From Datisca glomerata (Eukaryota > Streptophyta > Magnoliopsida > Cucurbitales > Datiscaceae): a DNA stretch of 64,000 bases. Shown piece by piece: positions 57,337 through 64,000 of the stretch. Position numbers and translations under genes: made by a program. Below the pieces are notes generated by a model. That model was not told the DNA's origin. It saw nothing but the letters and a program-made list of their open reading frames with translations, and made no database searches. The stretch covers positions 930,001 through 994,000 of the forward strand of contig QANY01009406.1 of assembly GCA_003255025.1 (NCBI GenBank), in the 5' to 3' direction. Position 1 is the stretch's first letter, and every line of letters begins with the position of its first letter.

Positions 57337-58609
57337 TGACCCTTGACGGTGTAACTCAATGATCTAATAAAAATAACAAAAGTATTAGTTACTTCTGTAT
57401 TTGATGAATGGTGATATCTTTGTATCTCTTCACGATGAAACATCCAACGCTCATAGCTCAATGTCATTACATATTAGCACAAATGTATTTTGACTTCTAT
57501 TAAAGACAATTGTCTTGAATACATTTTTTACATGGACATCGAGTTTTCTCCTCTACATTGAGATAATTATAGGTCACGCTCATAAACTGTAAAATACCAT
57601 CAATATACTCCTTGGACAATCTATTAGATTTTTTATCCAACCCTTATTATTTTTTGTCACTCTGTAACTTAAATAACTACTTAGAGAAACTATTAATATA
57701 AAGAAAAGAAGATATTTTAAGAAATAACTTATTCAGTCTCTTTACATTTTTCATAACTAACATGGTCGAAGTTCTACTTAGTATGAGATTTTACTGATCG
57801 AAAATATATCAGTTGAAAATCAAGTTAACCAAACTGAAAAGCAAAAGAAATTCCAAACCAAACAACAAACTGAAAATCAAATTGAAAATCAAACTAACCA
57901 AACTGCAAAACAAAAGAAATTTCAAACCAAACGGCAAACAGGGGAAATGGTAGGAAATCCTTTGTGAAATCAGTCTCCAAGTAATCAGCAAACAGAGAAA
58001 ACACAAGCTTACTCTATATAATATATATTGAATCCAGACAGTAAAGAAATATATAGAGAAGAGAAGAGAGGGAAAATGGAGCAACGCCGAGAGAGAGAGA
58101 TCGAGAGAGGAGGTTTCCTACCTACACTTATAGAGACAACGGAAAACTAGCTCGACGGTGAACAGCGATGAACGACAATGAACAGAGGAGCTAGATCTAT
58201 CGTGGGGGTGAGGGGGAAAGCTCTGTCGTCACAGGGGATGAATGAGGACTGAGGGTTTTTTTTCCTTTTCGTGTTTATGGAGCTGCTTTCAAGGACGATT
58301 TTGTAAAGTCGTCGTGATAGGCTTTAGCGACCAACCTAATATTTGTCGCTAAAGACAAGGCTATCGCGACCAAACTATTTATTCATCGCTAAAGTCAAAG
58401 CTTTTTGCGACAAAGGCCAAAAATTGTCTGTAAAAGCAGTTCTTTTGTGACGAATTTAATTTTCCGTTGGTAATAGCCCCAAAAAAATTCACGCACAGCC
58501 AATTTTTTCCTGGGGCAATAGAAGGAAGGATGTATTTTGGTTTAATTTATCCAGTACTGATAAACCATACAAAGATGTAGATAAGGGGGTTGAAAAATTC
58601 ATAGTGATG

Positions 58610-59560
58610 TTCTGCAGAAGGGGATTAATTTCTTGAAGTTTTCTCTTGCAGGGCATTTTATGGATAAAAAATCCTCATTTAATTTGGTGAAATAAGCATC
58701 TCAAAAGTTGTGGGAAATGAAGGAATTGAAAGAGGTTTCTGAAACAGAAAATGGTATTTTCTTCTTTAGATTAAAAGCTGAAGAGGATAGAGATAATGTG
58801 TTGAAAGGGGCCTTTGGCATTTGTTGGGCAGACCATTGATTCTAAGGATATGGGAACCTGGTTTGAAGCTCACTAAAAAGGCTATGCATTGCATACCTAT
58901 CTGGGTTAGATTCTGGAATGTGCCATCAATTATGTGGACTCCAAAAGGCCTCAGTAGCATTGCAAACATCACTGGCTGACCTCTACATGTTGATGCCATG
59001 ACAGCAAACCGTACTAGGATGTTGTTTGCAAGAGTTTGCATTGAGATTGACGTATTCTTTGTTTTACCATAGGAATTGTGTTTGGATCTTGATGAATGTA
59101 GTCTAGGCATGGCCAAGATGATGTAGAATATCAAGGTATCCCTAGAAGATGTGTGGAATGTGGTGTCTTTGGGCATGATTTCATATTTAAAGATATAAGG
59201 AAGTAAGCTACACGGAACATGAATCAGAAACCAAGGCAGGAATGGTAGAGGTGCAAAAAGGAGTTAAATCTATTGAGATAATAGTAATACACATACCCAA
59301 ACTGCTGAAACAAATGCCTGTGTTTCTTTGCATCTCCTGATTCTTTGGATGAGGAGTTGGAGCCTGTTTTACTTGATCCTGTTACAGCTTATTTTAAGTG
59401 ATGCTTCTAAGCATATAGAGGCAACTTTTGGCACCATGGTAGCTCAGTCTGATAAAATGAGACAACAAATTCCAAATCTCCTCCTCAGGGACAGAGTCCT
59501 AGATAAAAGCAAAGGAAGAGACAGAGTGAAGCGAAGCTCAAGGCTTCTGGTATGAATAAG
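58610..59560 (+). pseudogene. LINE ORF1: DUF4283 and CCHC knuckle
   Basis: Fragments on the + strand include SFNLVK-ASQKLWEMKELKEV (about 58677), IWEPGLKLTKKAMHCIPIWV (about 58847) and VDAMTANRTRMLFARVCIEI (about 58991), the DUF4283 region of LINE ORF1. CVECGVFGH near 59157 is the start of a zinc knuckle. A frame at 59328-59555 follows. The - strand frame at 59176-58766 is the antisense shadow of this region. Confidence 0.7.
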
Positions 59561-59574
59561 GAGTATATCTCTCC

Positions 59575-60200
59575 TTCCATATGGTATGTGAGGGGTCTAA
59601 ATAAGCTCCATAAGCATAAGGTGGCTCCTCTTTATAGGAAGTTTAATTTTAAAATGTGTAGTTTAGTGGAGACAAAAGTAAAAGAGAGTATCTTCGACAG
59701 GATTGTCTAGTATGTGTTTCATAAATGGAAAGCTATTAACAACTATTCTATCTATCCAAAAGGAAGGATTTGGGTGGCTTATGATGATAATGTCTTTGAT
59801 GTTAAGGTGTTATTCCGTACTCCTCAATTGTTGCATTGTTGTGTGAAGAATATTGTTAATAGAAAGGAGTTTCTATGCTCATTTGTGTATGCTACAAATG
59901 ATTTTAGAGAAAGAAGAGACTTATGGAAATCAATAGAGGTGATGAAGAATGATGTTATTGCTTCTCCCTAGATCATCTTTGGAGATTTTAGTACTGTGCT
60001 TCACACGTTTGAAAAATTGGGTTGATAAGACTTATGGGATGTGCGGATGCTTGAATTTGGGACTTGTGTGGCTAACCTTGAAGTGAGTGATTTGAATTAC
60101 AGTGGAGCCTAATTGACATGGTGGAATAAACAAGAGGGCAGGGGGAGTATTATGACTAAGATTGACAGAGTTCTTACAAAGATCACTGGCACAACCTGGG
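59575..60200 (+). pseudogene. LINE ORF2: endonuclease
   Basis: Sequence IWYVRGLNKLHKHK at 59581-59622 and SLVETKV (about 59664) begin the APE-type endonuclease, whose first catalytic blocks are the WNVRG and ETK motifs. Frame 59714-59971 carries CSFVYATNDFRERRDLWKSI, and IIFGDFSTVLHTFEKLG (about 59972-60022) is the GDFN-like catalytic block, with Ser replacing Asn. Stops interrupt it. Confidence 0.75.
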
Positions 60201-61284
60201 ATTTCTGTTCATAGTCCAACAATAGTCAAGTTTCTAGATGCTGCTCCAAGGAAGAAAACGGCATTCAATTTTTTAATTTCTAGACCACCTATGAGGGTTT
60301 GTTACCTGTTGATGAGGACGTATGGAGAACTCCTATTTATGGTTCAGGTATGTTCATTTTGGTAAAGAAGCTTGAAGCAGTTAAAAGAGCCTTCAAAAAA
60401 TTTAATGCTGAATTTTGTAGTATTATATCTCAGAGAATCTTACTTGCTAGAGCTAATCTGATGACAAGTTACGGGAACCTTGAACATGAACCTGATTGTG
60501 TTATTACACAAAAGGCAGCCATTGAAGCTTTTAAGGTGTTCATGGGGCTAAATCAAGCTGAGGAGAGCTTTTCTATGCAAAAATCAAGGGTAAAATGGTT
60601 GAACTTAGGTAATGGTAATACTGCATTCTTTCATAGAGCAATTAAGAGAAACAGAAAGAAAGCTTAGATTCTGCAACTTGTCGGGCAGAATGGTAATGTT
60701 CTAAAGGAGCCTCATAAGATCCAAAATCACATCGTTGGGTTCTATGAATCTCTTCTTGGTACCCAAAGTCCCTTCCGTGATGTTGATTGGTCCTTTATGG
60801 ATAAAATTCTGCCCAAAAAATTTAGTGATGCTCATGCAAATATGTTAATTAGAGATTTCTCAGAACAGGATATTAAGAAAGTCTTCTTTTTTTTCCAAAG
60901 ATACTAAGGCACCAGGGCTGATGGTTTTTCTGTTGCCTTTTAAGTATACTTGGCATATTGTTGGCAAGGTTGTATGTGATGCTATCTTGAAATATTTTAG
61001 AGGAGAGATGATTCTCAAACAGATCAACTGCACAACTGTATCACTGATTCCTAAGGTGCATAATCCCTCTCTGGTGACTGAATTCACACCCATTTCTTGT
61101 TGTAATATTGTGTACAAATGAATTACCAAGTTAATGTGTGATAGAATTAAGATTGTTTTACTTGAGCTAATTAGGTTTAATCAAACTACCTTTGTGCCTG
61201 AGAGAGTTATTTCTGACAATGTTATGTTAACTCAGAGAGCTCATGAGAAGGTACCACAGATGGTCTCCCTCTCTTAGATGTGAT
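60200..61284 (+). pseudogene. LINE ORF2: linker and N-terminal RT
   Basis: Frame 60299-60667 (122 aa) reads FILVKKLEAVKRAFKKFNAE and ESFSMQKSRVKWLNLGNGNT plus AFFHRAIKRNRKKA, the region between endonuclease and RT in plant LINEs. RT fragments follow near 60905 and 61021 (QINCTTVSLIPKVHNPSLVT). A final piece before 61285 ends just before the conserved KAYD motif, which lies after the MITEs. Confidence 0.75.
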
Positions 61285-61292
61285 TTAAAAAT

Positions 61293-61687
61293 TAGGGGTG
61301 TTCAAAATTGTCCTGAACCGAACCATAAATAACCGATTTGGTCAGTTCTTTATATGTGTTCGGTTCGGTTCGGAAAAAATAAGAGAACCAAAGTTTCGGT
61401 TCGGTTCGTAATTTTGGTGGTTTTCGAACCGAACCGAACCATTAAATTCATTTTATATTTTAAAAAAATTATATATAATTTCATGTAAACCGAACCGAAA
61501 CGAAACTTTGATTTTATATTTTTTTTAATAATATCATTTAAAGCTGATTTAAACCGAACTGAAACTCACAGTCCGGTTTTGTTCTTTTGAATGAACAGTT
61601 CGGTTCAATTTTATTGGTGAACCGATGTTTCAGTTCGGTTCGATCTTTCGCCAAAAAATCGACCGAACCAAACCGTGAACATCCCTA
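61293..61687. mobile_element. hAT-like MITE (395 bp) in the second LINE
   Basis: Ends TAGGGGTGTTCA and TGAACATCCCTA (inverted, one mismatch). TTAAAAAT is present exactly on both sides (61285-61292 and 61688-61695), a perfect 8-bp target duplication as expected for hAT. The interior is dominated by CGGTTCGGTT and AACCGAACCG. Confidence 0.9.
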
Positions 61688-61707
61688 TTAAAAATTAACC
61701 TTTTGAA

Positions 61708-62243
61708 TAGGCGTGTAATCGGTTTGGTTTAGAGGGTTGTGACAAACCGAACCACACATGCAGGTTTTTACAAAGAGAAGCGAACCGAAAAATAATCTCA
61801 AACCGAAACAAACCACATCGTGAAATATTTATAAAAACCGAACCGAACTGAATCGTAAAATATGCAGAATAAATGTTTAAAAAACTCAATCTCAATCTTA
61901 AATAAAACCTTATAGACATATTAAAAAAATTAGTTTTCAATATCATCGAAAATCAAATCCTTAAGAGATAAAAAAAGTTGGGAATAAATATATACACAAT
62001 ATATTTATAAGTAAGTCATATATTTTTAGGGAAAATATATATATATATATATATAATATTTTTTATGTATTAACGCGTTCAGTTCGGTTCGGTGTGGTTT
62101 TCTTATAAAAATTTTAAAGTGAACCAAATTGTACAATTTTTATTAAATTAAAACCAAACCAAACCTCAAAAATGCTCAAACTAACCGAACCGCTGCGGTT
62201 CGGTTCGGTTCGGGTCGGTTTGTGTGGTTTATTTTCACCCCTA
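61708..62243. mobile_element. hAT-like MITE (536 bp) in the second LINE
   Basis: Starts TAGGCGTGTAATCGG and ends TTTTCACCCCTA. CTTTTGAA flanks both sides exactly (61700-61707 and 62244-62251). Same family as 35802-36917 and 61293-61687 (subterminal CGAACCG repeats). It inserted 12 bp of host sequence to the right of the first MITE. Confidence 0.9.
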
Positions 62244-62251
62244 CTTTTGAA

Positions 62252-63206
62252 GGCCTATGACAGCTTGAAATAGTTGTTTTTTAGTTTGGTCTTAGACAGC
62301 TATGAGATTTCCATCTTTCATTAACTGGTTGATGGAGTGTGTTACCCCTTCATCTTCCTATCAACATTAATGAGACACTGAAGGGATTTTTCCAGGGAAA
62401 GAGAGATTTGAGACAAGCGGACCCCACGTCTCCTTATCTTTTTGTTATGGCTATGGAGACTGTCAGGTGAGGTGCACATCTCTTCAATCTATTGATTTTC
62501 ATTGGAGGTGTAAGAAAAACAGGATTGTGAACCTCTGTTTTGTCGATGACCTGTTCATTTTCTCTAAGGGGACTATTGCTTCTGTTAAAACTGTGATTGA
62601 TGGTTTGAATCTGTTTTCTGCAATTTATGGTCTCAAGCCTAATGCTGCCAAGAGCCATTTTTTTTTCTGGGGTTTGTGATGATGTTAAGCAGCAGATTTT
62701 GAATGATTCTGGCTTTCAATTACGGGTTCTTCTTGTCAAGTACTTAGGGGTCCCTATGATTGCTTCTAGACTTGTAAAGCATATTGCAATACCTTACCTA
62801 TGCAGGTAGATAAAATTGTTGAGAGAACAAAAAACTGGGAGAATAGACTCCTTACCTATGCAGGTAGATTATAGTCAATTCTGTCTATTCTAGTGGCTAT
62901 CCAAGGATATTGGTCTATCATGTTTGTACTACCTCAACATATTATGAGGAAGGTGTTTTGAGGAACTTCCTTTGGAACAGCCATCATGATGATCATAGAG
63001 GTGCAAAGGTGGCTTGGGAGCAAGTCTATTCCCCCAAAGAGGAGGGTTGTTTGGCTATTAGGGACCTAGCATTATGGAACATTGCTTGTGAAGCCAAACA
63101 TTTCTGGAAATTGGCTTGTAGAACCAAAGACTCTATTTGGGTTGCATGGTATCAGCAAAAAACTGTTGAAAGAGAATTAATTCCATTTTCACTGTCAAAC
63201 ATATAG
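62252..63206 (+). pseudogene. LINE ORF2: C-terminal RT
   Basis: The RT resumes with KAYD directly after the second MITE (about 62252-62263). Frame 62467-62679 contains CFVDDLFIFSKGTIASVK, with the catalytic box FVDD (62539-62550), then GLNLFSAIYGLKPNAAKSHF. Frame 62627-62809 reads VKYLGVPMIASRL. Frame 62910-63206 carries VLRNFLWNSHHDDHRGAKVA and EEGCLAIRDLALWN, the usual RT C-terminal segment. Stops separate all of them. Confidence 0.8.
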
Positions 63207-63916
63207 CAGACTCATCCTGGTCCAGGAGAAAAATCTTGAAATTTAGAGATAAATTTCAGATTTTTTGTAGCTTGTCCGTGGGTAAGGGAGATAAAGTCTC
63301 AATCATCACTGATTCATGGCATCCTAATGGGGTGCTTTTTCAAAAAGGGTGTTATGCATTGATGAATTGTACTGGATAGACTCTAAACAATTTCCTTTCT
63401 ACTATTATTCAGCAGGACTATTGGATCTTGCTAAGTAGTGGTTTGGAACTCAGGTTAACTCAGTAGGGTATCCACTTTACCATCCCCTCTGTTCTAAATT
63501 TGAGGATAAATGGAGATAGCTTCCTGCTACTGATGGAAAATTTTCAGTAAGAGGTACTTACGAAGCTCTAGTGCAGCTAGGTTGAAAATTTTGAGTTCCT
63601 TATTAGTTCAATTATCATTCTCAGTCTTTGTATATTATGTTTGGGTTGAGCTTTTCAAGGAAAAAACATGGATCTCAGTCCCTCATCCTTAGATCGTTAG
63701 AGAAAGGGTTTGATTTGTCATTAAAAATCACAGCTTGGATAGTGATGTGTAAGTCTTTATGAAAACTGGGAGTTTGCATGACTACTTTTACTGAGCAGAT
63801 GTGTCTAGTAGTGCCATAGTATAGTTTGGTACAATTTTTCTGTTTGTTCCCTAGAATATGCCCTTGTAAACTTGTATATGTTTTTCGGTTAATATTTTAA
63901 CTCTTTAACAAAAAAA
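63207..63916 (+). pseudogene. LINE ORF2 C-terminal tail and A-rich 3' end
   Basis: Broken frames with WHPNGVLFQKG (about 63318) and related sequence continue to about 63590. No RNase H is clear. The 3' end is marked by the A-run at 63910-63916. Confidence 0.5.
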
Positions 63917-64000
63917 CAATTATAACAGAAGTGCCAAGAAGAAAGACAAGTATACACTTTAGAATAAATTTAAACCAGAATTTACAAAATTATAATTTAA
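63917..64000. other. Flank after the second LINE
   Basis: 84 bp of AT-rich sequence at the window edge. I found no copy of its first bases near 58495, so the target duplication of the LINE is not established. Confidence 0.3.

Larger units (their letters stand above)
54175..58490 (-). mobile_element. CACTA (En/Spm)-type element, internally deleted
   Basis: Both ends are rich in subterminal GCGACGAA / TTCGTCGC-type motifs (54230-54520 and 58290-58460), in opposite orientations, as in En/Spm elements. Between them, on the - strand, are DUF4216 (57336-57052), an acidic region, and a Transposase_24-like TNPA region (56339 to about 54830). The catalytic TNPD/Transposase_21 domain, expected to the right of 57336, is absent. 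The canonical CACTACAAG termini were not found at either end, so the ends are eroded. Element type is inferred from domains and subterminal repeats. Confidence 0.7.
58495..63916 (+). mobile_element. Second plant LINE, RT split by two MITEs
   Basis: ORF1 (DUF4283 and zinc knuckle) at about 58610-59560, ORF2 with endonuclease (59580-60170), RT (60840-61290 and 62252-63206) and C-terminal region to about 63700. It ends with ACAAAAAAAC (63909-63917). The 5' boundary and target duplication are not certain. Two hAT-like MITEs occupy 61293-62243. Many stops make it inactive. It differs in sequence from the LINE at 34987, so it is another family or an old relative. Confidence 0.8.

Noticed and set aside
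58766..59176. A 136-codon - strand frame as a host gene
   Set aside because: It is the antisense of LINE ORF1, whose + strand fragments match known domain blocks.

Overview
The window is plant nuclear DNA, almost certainly from a eudicot: AT-rich, intron-containing, and made mostly of plant transposable elements. I recognise one host gene with confidence, a GOLDEN2-LIKE (GLK, GARP/MYB-related) transcription factor in six exons at 32310-34253 on the + strand. A second, doubtful host-gene fragment lies at about 43522-44046. Nearly everything else is a layered set of mobile elements and one integrated plant pararetrovirus. Most are decayed by stop codons and frameshifts.

Left part (1-9940): a TIR element (1155-1614) and a tandemly duplicated host segment. 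One copy of the duplication was split by a 6.8 kb LTR element with 5-bp target-site duplications (1730-8504). The other copy, at 9362-9938, keeps the empty site. The element lacks pol genes and is filled with pyrimidine-rich tandem repeats, which read as a Lys/Glu-rich repeat on the - strand. A (CT)n tract of about 660 bp separates the two duplicated units.

Middle left (11162-30860): four Ty1-copia derived pieces. A + strand copia remnant (11162-13456) ends abruptly at the truncated 3' LTR of a - strand copia element (13457-21086, 5' LTR 2254 bp). That element sits inside the 5' LTR of a + strand copia element (21087-29981), which abuts a - strand copia gag remnant (about 30000-30850). The order of events can be read: the + element, then the - element inside its LTR, then a deletion that removed both left ends.

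GLK region (30860-34972): AT-rich upstream DNA, a (CT)28 microsatellite in the probable 5'UTR, the GLK gene and its 3' flank.

Right part (34987-63916): a LINE (34987-42602) bounded by near-identical 14-bp target-site duplications and a poly(A) end, carrying a hAT-like MITE and another insertion. Next is a hAT-like MITE (ends 44047 and 54166) that was itself split by a caulimovirid-like endogenous pararetrovirus (about 44400-53973). The viral block holds one genome-length unit of about 7.3 kb with terminal redundancy, plus an inverted extra copy of its protease/RT segment. Then come a CACTA-type element without its catalytic transposase (about 54175-58490) and a second LINE (about 58495-63916). 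The RT of that LINE is split by two hAT-like MITEs, each with a perfect 8-bp target-site duplication.

The elements do not form a pathway. What they record is an order of insertion. The most unusual part is the pararetrovirus block, because of its inverted-repeat architecture and its primer-binding-site junctions.
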